NCBI GenBank assembly: GCA_002841625.1
Contig: PHAG01000005.1
Span: 1-64,000 of the forward strand
Direction of reading: 5' to 3'
DNA length: 64,000 bases
Origin: Firmicutes bacterium HGW-Firmicutes-1
GTDB lineage: Bacteria > Bacillota > Clostridia > Lachnospirales > Vallitaleaceae
Below the pieces are notes generated by a model. That model had not been told where the DNA came from, did no database searches, and saw only the letters and a list, made by a program, of their open reading frames with translations. The first letter of the stretch is position 1. Each line of letters begins with the position of its first letter. Of the stretch, positions 52,844 through 60,405 are shown piece after piece. Made by a program: the position numbers and the translations under genes.

Positions 52844-53455
52844 TTAGTAATTGTGGTTCTCTTCAGCAGCTTCTGCAATAGCTTTTGTTTCATGAACTGT
52901 ACCGCGAGGATGCTGAGGGGGTGCATAAATAGAGTATAATTTAAGTGGTTTATTGCCTGTGTTGATTAGATTATGCCATTTACCAGCAGGTATGATGAAT
53001 GCAAAACCATCATAGACTTTTTCTTGAAAATACAACCGATTTTTTCTATCACCCATTTTAACAATTCCTTGGCCTTCTTCAATGCGTAGGAATTGATCAA
53101 GGTTGGGGTGGATTTCTAATCCGATGTCTTCACCTACATTAATACTCATCAAGGTCAGTTGTAAATGGCTTCCAGTCCATAAAGCGGTGCGAAAAGTATC
53201 GTTTTGCTTCGTAGCAGCATCAATATTAATGACGAAGGGTTCTGGTCCATAATCCATTAACTGAATGAAACAATGATCTTCTGATATATGAGAGCAAGGT
53301 ATATACTGATTAGTGTACTGCTTTGAAAATTCTAAGTCATAAATTGGAGGGGTAACGTCATAAGGGTATGGATACATTATAGAATCATTATACATATTGT
53401 CTGGGTTATGCATTGTTGGTTTAACGTAATAAGGACGAGGATACGTTTTATACAT
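52844..53455 (-). CDS. Cupin domain protein with tyrosine/proline-rich N-terminus
   Basis: A 203-residue protein. The first 45 residues are rich in Tyr, Pro and Met (KTYPRPYYVKP, MYPYPYDVTPP), a composition seen in spore-coat or surface-associated proteins. A single cupin follows (about 85-185): GLEIHPNLDQFLRIEEGQG provides His and Gln/Glu-like ligands, and IPAGKWHNLINTG the last histidine. This form resembles cupins of the mannose-6-phosphate isomerase-like group. A monocistronic gene with its own upstream gap (53456-53643, no feature seen). Spore association is a guess from the N-terminal composition. Confidence 0.75.
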   Translation of the reverse strand: MYKTYPRPYYVKPTMHNPDNMYNDSIMYPYPYDVTPPIYDLEFSKQYTNQYIPCSHISEDHCFIQLMDYGPEPFVINIDAATKQNDTFRTALWTGSHLQLTLMSINVGEDIGLEIHPNLDQFLRIEEGQGIVKMGDRKNRLYFQEKVYDGFAFIIPAGKWHNLINTGNKPLKLYSIYAPPQHPRGTVHETKAIAEAAEENHNY

Positions 53456-53643
53456 TTTGCTCTTTCACTCCATAGGTTTATAACATTATCATATGTTTTA
53501 TGTTTTGCAGATGTGCTCTGATTAAAAGAATGCTATGATTCTCGGGTTATAAGTGAAAAGATGACCAAGGGTCACATGACCATTCATTTACGTATATTTT
53601 CAGTTTAAAACTTAATTGCATACATTTTCGTTTATGCGCATAG

Positions 53644-54624
53644 TTATACTTTGTCTTCATTTTTCGGAGACTTCCCTGACACCATAGGAGAATCACTCCA
53701 CACATGGCTGATTGTATCTAAATAATCAGCAGAGGTATGACATTTTCTTAGGTTTTTCATGAGTTTGCCATCCTTGTCGGTGTGAACCGACATGTAAGTC
53801 CAGAATTCATTCATTTTGTCACATAAATGCTTATCCCCATGAAGTATATTTTTATAATGAGTATAAATCTCATCGTGAAAATCTTTAACCATACTGATTT
53901 TATCGGCTGGCGGAATGATTTGCCCTTTGATCATAGATGGCAGGAAAGGATCCCTAAGAGCTCCTCTACCTAACATGAAGCTTTTTATTGAAGGAAAACT
54001 TAGTTGGATACGCATGAAGTCATCATAGGTAAATATATCGCCATTATAGGTTACCTCATGTTTGCAAGCGGTATTGAGCACTTCAAATGAATCCAGATCA
54101 ACGTTACCGGTGTACATTTGTACACCGGTGCGAGCATGTATAATGACGCCACTCAAGGGATATTCATTGAGCAATTTAATCACACGTATGCCTTCTTCAG
54201 GATCATGAAGTCCAAGCCTCATCTTCGCGGTTATTGTATAATTGCTATCTGCACAAGCAATATCAAGAAATTCTTTGAGCATATCCGAATATGGTAAGAT
54301 ACCAGAACCTTTTTTCTTATTTGTAACCATGGGAAATGGGCATCCAATGTTCCAATTGATTTCATTGTAGCCCATATCAACTAGTGCGGAAGCAAAAAGC
54401 CTAAAATCAGCTCCATTGTTGCTAAGAAGTTGAGGAACAATTTTGATTGCAGCATCATTACGTTCAGGTAGAAGATCCTTAAACAGTAAATGGCTTGACT
54501 TTTTCTTTTCTGTAGTGGTAATAAAGGGTGCATAATACGCGTCAATACCACCAAAGATTTTGGCAAATGCATTTCTGTAACAAGATATAGTCATACCCTG
54601 AATTGGGGCCAAAAAAAGATTCAT
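53644..54624 (-). CDS. dus: tRNA-dihydrouridine synthase family protein
   Basis: I start at ATG 54624 (GGAGAG 8 bases ahead) giving 326 residues. The Dus fold is clear: LAPIQGMTISCYRNAFAKIFGG at the start, INWNIGCPFPMVTNKKKGSGIL with the catalytic cysteine (about residue 95), AKMRLGLHD, VIIHARTGVQMYTG and VTYNGDIFTYDDF, then FMLGRGALRDPFLP. These enzymes use FMN to reduce uridine in tRNA. It differs from the nrdR-linked DusB by its shorter helical tail. Single gene, convergent gap to the cupin gene. Confidence 0.88.
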   Translation of the reverse strand: MNLFLAPIQGMTISCYRNAFAKIFGGIDAYYAPFITTTEKKKSSHLLFKDLLPERNDAAIKIVPQLLSNNGADFRLFASALVDMGYNEINWNIGCPFPMVTNKKKGSGILPYSDMLKEFLDIACADSNYTITAKMRLGLHDPEEGIRVIKLLNEYPLSGVIIHARTGVQMYTGNVDLDSFEVLNTACKHEVTYNGDIFTYDDFMRIQLSFPSIKSFMLGRGALRDPFLPSMIKGQIIPPADKISMVKDFHDEIYTHYKNILHGDKHLCDKMNEFWTYMSVHTDKDGKLMKNLRKCHTSADYLDTISHVWSDSPMVSGKSPKNEDKV

Positions 54625-54864
54625 ATATTTGCTCTCCATTTCTATTTACTAAAATTATTTTTAAAGTTTCCACTAGTTTATTTGTACCGATCGCATACTT
54701 TAGTTTAACTGATGATGGGCAGTTGGTAAAGATATGAATGGAACTTGAACAAAAAATAAAATATTGATTTAATTTTGGGCTAACTTTTTATAAAGCATCA
54801 ACCGATAAAATAAATGTAGGGATGCTAAATTTGCAAAAGGATTTGTAATTTGGGAGAGATGAAA

Positions 54865-55764
54865 ATGCATTCAAAAGCACTAGAGATTGGACAGTATATT
54901 CCCATTCATTATCATTTTCAAATGTTATCAGATTCAGATAGAATGAACTCATTTAAGACTGCAATTGACATGGCTGTTAAACCGGGCTACAAGGTTGCTG
55001 AATTGGGTTGTGGAACAGGTGTAATGTCCTACTTGGCAGCAAGTAAAGGCGCACAAGTATGGTCTGTTGAGTATAATCCAGAACTTGTATCTGCAAGCCG
55101 CAAATTTATTAGTGAAAACAATATGTCGGATAAAGTGAAAATATATCATGGTGATGCAACGAACTGGCTTCCCCCAGAACCAGTTGATCTTGTTATATGT
55201 GAAATGCTTCATAGTGCACTGCTTCGTGAAAAACAGGTAAAGGTTATTGAAGCATTTAGAAAAGCACATCATGCCCGCTTTGGAAGTATTCCGAAGTTCA
55301 TGCCAAATGCCACCCTACTTGCAGTACAGCCTGTGAATCAACTTTACGATTTCTATGGGTATTATGCACCAGTACCATTCTTTCAATCAGCCTATCACAA
55401 CGCTGTTGATTGCGAGGCACTTGGTGATCCAGCAGTCTATAAGATTGTGGACTATGATAATGCTTCTGAAGAAAGTTATAAATCTAAAGTTTCGATTGTT
55501 GTAAACCAAGATTCAGAATTAAATGCGCTTCGTTTTATAACAAAAAGCCTAATGTCTATGGACTTCAAAACTGGAAAAACGGTAGATTGGCATAATCAAC
55601 ACCTTGTATTGCCACTTCCATATACATATAACGTAAAAGCAGGCCAGAGTATCAATTTGAGTTTTGATTACCGGCCAGGAGATTCTATTGATATATTACA
55701 GAACTCGCTCAGTATCAAACTTAAAAATCCTGCTTCAACTGAAAAAGAATTCCTTATAGCTTAA
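54865..55764 (+). CDS. PRMT-like class I SAM-dependent methyltransferase
   Basis: The ATG at 54865 is 8 bases after GGGAGA, so I prefer it. The 299-residue protein has SAM motif I VAELGCGTGVMSYLAASKGAQV near 42-63, an acidic post-I (VEYNPELV), DATNWLPPEPVDLVICEMLHSALL (double-E-like loop) near 98-121, and a C-terminal beta-barrel half with VDWHNQHLVLPLP. That combination resembles protein arginine methyltransferases of the PRMT fold, rare in bacteria. It lacks an obvious THW loop but DWHNQ may serve. Substrate unknown. It stands alone with a terminator downstream. Confidence 0.65.
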   Translation: MHSKALEIGQYIPIHYHFQMLSDSDRMNSFKTAIDMAVKPGYKVAELGCGTGVMSYLAASKGAQVWSVEYNPELVSASRKFISENNMSDKVKIYHGDATNWLPPEPVDLVICEMLHSALLREKQVKVIEAFRKAHHARFGSIPKFMPNATLLAVQPVNQLYDFYGYYAPVPFFQSAYHNAVDCEALGDPAVYKIVDYDNASEESYKSKVSIVVNQDSELNALRFITKSLMSMDFKTGKTVDWHNQHLVLPLPYTYNVKAGQSINLSFDYRPGDSIDILQNSLSIKLKNPASTEKEFLIA

Positions 55765-55827
55765 TATCTAAATAGGCTGGGTTTTAGTAGATGTCTAGTA
55801 TTAGTAATTGAAAAGTGTGGAAATATA

Positions 55828-55879
55828 AAAGGAGAATGCACCCTTAGTAAAATATGATAAGGATACATTCTCCTTTTTT
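55828..55879 (+). terminator. Terminator with GAATGCA-type stem
   Basis: AAAGGAGAATGCACCCTTA pairs with TAAGGATACATTCTCCTTT (few mismatches) and ends in TTTTTT. The stem belongs to the same family as those at 94 and 52794. Confidence 0.85.
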
Positions 55880-55966
55880 GGAATCTCTGCTATAATATGT
55901 GTAAATAAGTTAATAGGGGCACAATTTATGTTTTGATGAACTAGAAGGAATTGACTGGAGGATGCT

Positions 55967-56695
55967 ATGAGACGCATAACGTTTCTAATTACGATGTTTT
56001 TTACTTATCTATTTGGTATGTTTTTATTACCAGTGGCTTTGGTTTTGGGTTTGTTCGATAAAAAGTTACAGGTACAGATTGCCTATGCCTTTAATCGTTT
56101 TATAGCGATACTGTCTATAAAAATCAGCGGAGCCAAGTTAGAAATGAAAGGTCTAGATCATATACCAAAAAACCAAGCTGTTTTATATGTAGGCAACCAT
56201 AGAAGTATGTTTGATATCTTGCTATTGATGAAACTCATAAGAACGCCGCTGATTTTTGTTGGGAAGAAGAGTGTAATGAAATGGCCGGTAATAAGCTGGT
56301 GGATGAGAGCGCAAAAAACACTATTTATTGATCGAGATAATTTAAGAGAAGGCCTTAAAGTCATTATAAAGGGCATCGAATTATTGAAAGATGGTGATAG
56401 CATCGTAATATTTCCAGAAGGGACAAGAAGTAAAACGGATGAAATGTTACCCTTTAAAAAAGGCAGTTTTAAGCTTGCAACAAAGAGCGGTGTTCCTGTG
56501 ATTCCATTTGCGATTAAAGGAACAGATGATGTATTTGAAAATAATAAATTTAATTTGAAACCTAAAACCATTTATATCACCGTAGGCAAACCTATTTTAT
56601 TGAGTGAAGTTGAAGATACAAATAAGGACAATCATACACAGTTTATTAGAGGCATCATTGAAAATATGTACAATGAAATACATAATCAAAATTGA
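55967..56695 (+). CDS. plsC: 1-acyl-sn-glycerol-3-phosphate acyltransferase
   Basis: A 242-residue protein with an N-terminal membrane segment (ITMFFTYLFGMFLLPVALVLG), the acyltransferase motifs NHRSMFDILL (HX4D, near residue 77), FIDRDN, IVIFPEGTRSK near 140, and VPVIPFAIKG near 168. It adds an acyl chain to lysophosphatidic acid in membrane phospholipid synthesis. GGAGGATGCT is the ribosome binding site. Single gene; the downstream 56696-56926 contains no gene. Confidence 0.9.
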   Translation: MRRITFLITMFFTYLFGMFLLPVALVLGLFDKKLQVQIAYAFNRFIAILSIKISGAKLEMKGLDHIPKNQAVLYVGNHRSMFDILLLMKLIRTPLIFVGKKSVMKWPVISWWMRAQKTLFIDRDNLREGLKVIIKGIELLKDGDSIVIFPEGTRSKTDEMLPFKKGSFKLATKSGVPVIPFAIKGTDDVFENNKFNLKPKTIYITVGKPILLSEVEDTNKDNHTQFIRGIIENMYNEIHNQN

Positions 56696-56926
56696 TTGGG
56701 TTACATCTCAAGAAAGAGGCTAAAGATTATGTAGAGTGATATAAACTCAGGGGTCTTTTAAATAATAAGGCTATATTTTCAATTTTACTTATGGTATGAT
56801 TCAATAGGGGATTTTACTTACCGCGTATAAATTGAATTGATTAGGAATATAATTTATAGCTTCAGTTAAATCGCTGCGTTTAAATAATGGAAATTAAAAG
56901 TTACATCATGAATCAATTTTTATAAG

Positions 56927-56953
56927 TTGACAAATTTACGTTTATACTATAAT
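56927..56953 (+). promoter_or_regulatory. Probable promoter of the amino-acid ABC operon
   Basis: TTGACA (56927-56932) and TATAAT (56948-56953) are separated by 15 bases, shorter than ideal, 70 bases before the binding-protein gene. The leader is AT-rich; no known amino-acid riboswitch or T-box was seen. Confidence 0.5.
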
Positions 56954-57022
56954 TTATAATTATGCAAATAAAAGCATATAATGTAAATTATATTCAATAA
57001 TAATTTTAAGGAGAAATAAACC

Positions 57023-57895
57023 ATGAAAAAAATCATTTCACTCATTCTTGCAATAACAATGCTGATGGTTGGTAGCTTAGCACTTACGGGTTGCAACTCA
57101 GACAGTGAAGGTACATACAAAGAAAGCTCGGTTGTTAAAGTAATCGATATTCCACTGACTGAAGAGGAATATGCTTTTGGCGTAGATAAAAATCAACCGG
57201 AACTTCTTACAGAGGTAAACAAATTCATAGCACAGATCCAAGCTGATGGAACATTTGAACAAATCTGTAACAATTACTTTGGTGACGGAAAACCCGTAGC
57301 AGTTACATCTGCTAAACTTGATAGCACGAAAGATCAACTTGTTGTAGCTACCAATGCAGGGTTTGAACCTTTTGAATATACTGTTGGAGACCAATACTAC
57401 GGTATTGATATGGAAATTGCAGCTCGTCTTGCAGAATATCTTGGAAAAGAACTTGTAATCAACAATATGGATTTTGATGCAGTTTGTCTCTCTGTAGGTG
57501 AGGGCAAATGTGATATTGCAATGGCTGGACTTACAATCAAAGAGGATAGAAAAGAATATGTTGCATTCACAGATAAATACTATGATGCAGCTCAGAAAAT
57601 CATCGTTAAGACAACTGATACAACATTTGATAATACCAAGGTAGTAGCTGATGTAGAGGCGATTCTTTCTGGACTTAACAGCGATACGAAGATCGGTGTA
57701 CAGTCAGGCACAACAGGTCAATTTTATGTGGAAGGCGATGAAGATTGGGGTTTTACCGGTTATAAGGCTACAAATGTAGGATATAAATCTGGTTCTCTTG
57801 CTGTTCAAGATATGATCAATGGCAATATCAGTTTTGTTATCATTGATGAAGCGCCTGCTCAGGCAATTGTAAAGGCAATTAACGAACTTAATTAA
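57023..57895 (+). CDS. Amino-acid ABC binding protein, apparently circularly permuted
   Basis: A 290-residue lipoprotein (signal peptide with lipobox LTGC, Cys 24). Residues about 40-90 (IDIPLTEEEYAFGVDKNQPE to EQICNNYFG) look like the C-terminal end of a family-3 binding protein. The regular start of the fold, LVVATNAGFEPFEYTVGDQYYG, follows near 110, and the protein ends at FVIIDEAPAQAIVKAI, just where that C-terminal piece would normally come. So the last strand/helix segment seems to have been moved to the front. The main lobe has DFDAVCLSVGEGKCDIAMAG and IGVQSGTTGQFYV. It serves the permease and ATPase downstream, substrate a polar amino acid. Confidence 0.8.
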   Translation: MKKIISLILAITMLMVGSLALTGCNSDSEGTYKESSVVKVIDIPLTEEEYAFGVDKNQPELLTEVNKFIAQIQADGTFEQICNNYFGDGKPVAVTSAKLDSTKDQLVVATNAGFEPFEYTVGDQYYGIDMEIAARLAEYLGKELVINNMDFDAVCLSVGEGKCDIAMAGLTIKEDRKEYVAFTDKYYDAAQKIIVKTTDTTFDNTKVVADVEAILSGLNSDTKIGVQSGTTGQFYVEGDEDWGFTGYKATNVGYKSGSLAVQDMINGNISFVIIDEAPAQAIVKAINELN

Positions 57896-57911
57896 TATTA
57901 TCAATACAATC

Positions 57912-57971
57912 CAATAACAAGACAAACAATAACAAGACAAACAATAACAATACAATCAATAACAAAACAAT
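57912..57971 (+). repeat. Four tandem 15-bp repeats
   Basis: Four units with consensus CAATAACAAGACAAA (57912, 57927, 57942, 57957): the first two are identical and the last two differ at a few positions. The tract is almost free of G and T in the coding strand. It lies 16 bases after the binding-protein stop. Confidence 0.9.
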
Positions 57972-57998
57972 ACCCCGCTGATATTTACGGGGTATTGT
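57967..57998 (+). terminator. Intra-operon hairpin (attenuator or 3' stabiliser)
   Basis: ACAATACCCCG and CGGGGTATTGT form an 11-bp stem with a 10-base loop, without a long T run. Between a binding-protein gene and its permease this commonly limits downstream expression or protects the upstream mRNA. Confidence 0.75.
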
Positions 57999-58018
57999 AT
58001 GCTGTGAGGGCTCATAAC

Positions 58019-58729
58019 ATGGGGAATTTTGACAAAAAATTAGAAAAGTTTTGGGAAATGTTCTACTTGAACGATGGTTACACAAAAGTTTTAACCGGAC
58101 TTCAAAACACATTATATATTGCAATTGTTGGACTCGCTATCGGAATTATCATCGGCACCGTAATAGCGATTGTGGAAGTATATCCAAAATACAAAAGACT
58201 GCCTAAAATACTAAACGGTCTTTGTAGATTTTATGTCGGTATGTTCAGAGGTACACCGGTAGTTGTGCAGCTATTGGTAACTTATTATGTTGTTTTACCT
58301 TTAATAGGTATCAATTTACCGGCACTGAATGTATGTGTTTTGGTATTTGGTTTGAACAGCGCAGCTTATGTTTCAGAAATTATGAGAGGCGGAATCATGT
58401 CTGTAGACTCTGGACAGATGGAAGCAGGACGTGCTCTTGGCCTAACCTATAACGTGACTATGTTGAAAGTGGTTGTTCCTCAGGCTGTTAAAAACATACT
58501 GCCTACGCTAGGTAATGAGTTAATCGCCTTGGTTAAGGAAACATCTGTTGTAAGCTTTGTGGGTGCTGCCGATTTGTATGTTGCATTTAACTATATTGGT
58601 ACAAACAGTTATGAGTTTATGGTTCCATACCTAGTTATGGCGTTAATTTATATCGTAGTAGTTATGATTATAGCCTTGCTCATTAAAACAATGGAAAGGA
58701 GCCTGAGAAAAAGTGATCGACGTAATTAA
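58019..58729 (+). CDS. Amino-acid ABC transporter permease
   Basis: ATG 58019 fits GTGAGG upstream, giving 236 residues. A hydrophobic protein of five to six helices with the HAAP-family motifs [33 protein letters not shown], and the coupling helix [22 protein letters not shown], then [17 protein letters not shown]. It forms a homodimeric channel for polar amino acids. The end overlaps the ATPase start by 17 bases. The hairpin before it should keep its level below the binding protein. Confidence 0.9.
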   Translation: MGNFDKKLEKFWEMFYLNDGYTKVLTGLQNTLYIAIVGLAIGIIIGTVIAIVEVYPKYKRLPKILNGLCRFYVGMFRGTPVVVQLLVTYYVVLPLIGINLPALNVCVLVFGLNSAAYVSEIMRGGIMSVDSGQMEAGRALGLTYNVTMLKVVVPQAVKNILPTLGNELIALVKETSVVSFVGAADLYVAFNYIGTNSYEFMVPYLVMALIYIVVVMIIALLIKTMERSLRKSDRRN

Positions 58730-59537
58730 TTTAAAGAAAAACTATGGTAAGCTTGAAGTATTAAAAGATATTACAACTACAATCAATCAAGGTGAAAAGA
58801 TTGCGATCATTGGCCCATCCGGAAGTGGGAAAAGTACATTTTTGCGTTGTCTTAACTGTATGGAAGACCCCACAAGCGGCGCCATTATATTTGAAGGCGT
58901 TGATATCGCTGACATGCATGTAGACATTAATATTCATCGACGTCATATGGGAATGGTATTTCAGCAATTCAATCTGTTTAATAATAAGACGGTGATTGAT
59001 AATATCATGCTCTCTCCGGTATATATAGAAACGCATGATCTTCGCATGAAGAATTTAAAGAACTTTATTATAAACATAAAAAATATATTTACGCAGAATA
59101 AGAAGCCTATTTATGAAATTAACACCACTCGAGCTAAGATCAAAGTAGAAGCAAAAGAAAGTGCAATGCGTTTGTTGAAAAGGATTGGGCTAGAAGACAA
59201 AGCCGATGTTTATCCTTCAACGCTTTCAGGTGGTCAGAAACAGAGAATCGCAATCGTGCGAGCACTGGCTATGAACCCAAAAGTGATGCTATTTGACGAG
59301 CCTACCTCATCGCTTGACCCGGAAATGGTCGGGGAAGTTCTTGATCTTATCAAGCAACTTGCAAATGAAGGTATGACAATGGTTATTGTAACGCATGAAA
59401 TGGGATTCGCAAAAGAGGTTGCTACAAGAGTTTTATTTATGGATGAAGGGAAAATTCTAGAGGAAAATATACCTGAGGAAATCTTCTCGCATCCTAAAAA
59501 TGCCAGAACCAAAGAATTTTTATCAAAAGTATTATAA
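58713..59537 (+). CDS. Polar amino-acid ABC ATPase (GlnQ type) with insertion
   Basis: GTG 58713 opens a 274-residue ATPase: Walker [17 protein letters not shown] (35-50), Q-loop [11 protein letters not shown], signature [16 protein letters not shown], Walker [17 protein letters not shown] and H-loop IVTHEMGFA. It is about 30 residues longer than GlnQ because of an insert at about 110-150 ([19 protein letters not shown]) between Q-loop and signature. The 3' end is duplicated at 24757-24975. It energises the importer with the permease upstream. Confidence 0.9.
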   Translation: MIDVINLKKNYGKLEVLKDITTTINQGEKIAIIGPSGSGKSTFLRCLNCMEDPTSGAIIFEGVDIADMHVDINIHRRHMGMVFQQFNLFNNKTVIDNIMLSPVYIETHDLRMKNLKNFIINIKNIFTQNKKPIYEINTTRAKIKVEAKESAMRLLKRIGLEDKADVYPSTLSGGQKQRIAIVRALAMNPKVMLFDEPTSSLDPEMVGEVLDLIKQLANEGMTMVIVTHEMGFAKEVATRVLFMDEGKILEENIPEEIFSHPKNARTKEFLSKVL

Positions 59538-59583
59538 ATAATGCCTACACATCATGTAGATAGGTCCTAAAGGAAGTGTTAAA

Positions 59584-59958
59584 ATGCAAATGAACGAATC
59601 GATAGTCTATCAGTTTTTTTACTTGACGGGTGAAGATCAGGATCCAATGACAGTCTATGTTTTTGAATATGATAAAGAACAGGAAGGGGTTTCTGTTTTG
59701 ACTGACTGGGAAATGGAAGTCTATATTCTGTCAGAGGAAGCTTTTGAAGATTTTATTCCTGCTAACCAAGAACAGATAGATGCATTTATTGAACATGTCC
59801 GGATACTTTACGCAAGTAACCTCTTGATGGAAAAACAGCTTCAAAACCCGGAAAAGGATTTCGATCCGGAAACAATGAAGAAAATTGAGGAGCAAGCTGC
59901 TATTTTAATAGAATGGCAGGATGGTGCAAAAGTTCTTTTGGAAAAACATTCAAAATAA
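59584..59958 (+). CDS. Acidic hypothetical protein
   Basis: A 124-residue soluble, strongly acidic protein, 46 bases after the ATPase gene and with AAGGAAGTGTTAAA ahead of the start. It begins VYQFFYLTGEDQDPMTVYV, then a mixed helix region IDAFIEHVRILYASNLLMEK and a coiled C-terminal helix EQAAILIEWQDGAKVLLEKH. I do not recognise a family. It may be cotranscribed with the transporter, as there is no terminator in between. No signal peptide. Confidence 0.55.
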   Translation: MQMNESIVYQFFYLTGEDQDPMTVYVFEYDKEQEGVSVLTDWEMEVYILSEEAFEDFIPANQEQIDAFIEHVRILYASNLLMEKQLQNPEKDFDPETMKKIEEQAAILIEWQDGAKVLLEKHSK

Positions 59959-59995
59959 ATAAGGCAAAATAAAAAGATTTCAAGTATTGGTTATT

Positions 59996-60011
59996 AAACG
60001 GTATACCGTTT
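59996..60011. promoter_or_regulatory. Perfect 16-bp palindrome
   Basis: AAACGGTATACCGTTT is fully self-complementary. Its form suits a dimeric repressor such as TetR or MarR type. It lies before a relic of an alcohol-dehydrogenase gene, so the original regulated gene may be lost. Confidence 0.55.
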
Positions 60012-60022
60012 GGGACTGATAT

Positions 60023-60205
60023 TTGAATTCTTTTTTTTCTCATTTCTCAGGACCTTTTAAACCAAGTTACAAAGTATTGGTTTTCGACATTGCAGGTGAG
60101 GTTGAGGCAATTGGTAGCAAAGTCTATGTTCCCTTGAATTTCTGTATGAGGGAACTTTTTAATTTGGTAATAAAAATTATTCACATCTTGACTATTGACT
60201 TATAA
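60023..60205 (+). pseudogene. Zinc alcohol dehydrogenase / quinone oxidoreductase relic
   Basis: The string KVLVFDIAGEVEAIGSKV inside this frame matches the GxDxAGxVxAVG core of MDR-family dehydrogenases, but only about 25 codons are recognisable and both sides are unrelated. No ribosome binding site fits. It is a gene relic between the transporter operon and the hydrolase. Confidence 0.5.
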
Positions 60206-60223
60206 TAAAAGGAGATATATAAT
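60195..60223 (+). promoter_or_regulatory. Promoter of the membrane hydrolase gene
   Basis: TTGACT (60195-60200), 17 bases, TATAAT (60218-60223). The leader of about 175 bases includes a GTAGC-AACGTAGCTAC pairing near 60234 and two very short frames, MRIVNE (60335) and MKNMIRMEE (60375). The second one's stop overlaps the GTG start of the hydrolase by one or two bases, a hint of coupling. Confidence 0.65.
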
Positions 60224-60405
60224 AGTAACCAAGGTAGCAACGTAGCTACGAAAGGAGCTTGTTGAAATCTTGCAGATGAGGAAGCTATAAAGAAAGCTTA
60301 GTAGGGGACATGGGTTTATTTTGAAAAGGAGATTGATGCGTATAGTAAATGAATAATGAAGTGGGGTAAAGGTAATGAAAAATATGATTAGAATGGAGGA
60401 ATAAT

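Noticed and set aside
57912-57971. Possible CRISPR-like array
   Set aside because: The 15-bp units are directly adjacent with no spacers and there are no cas genes.
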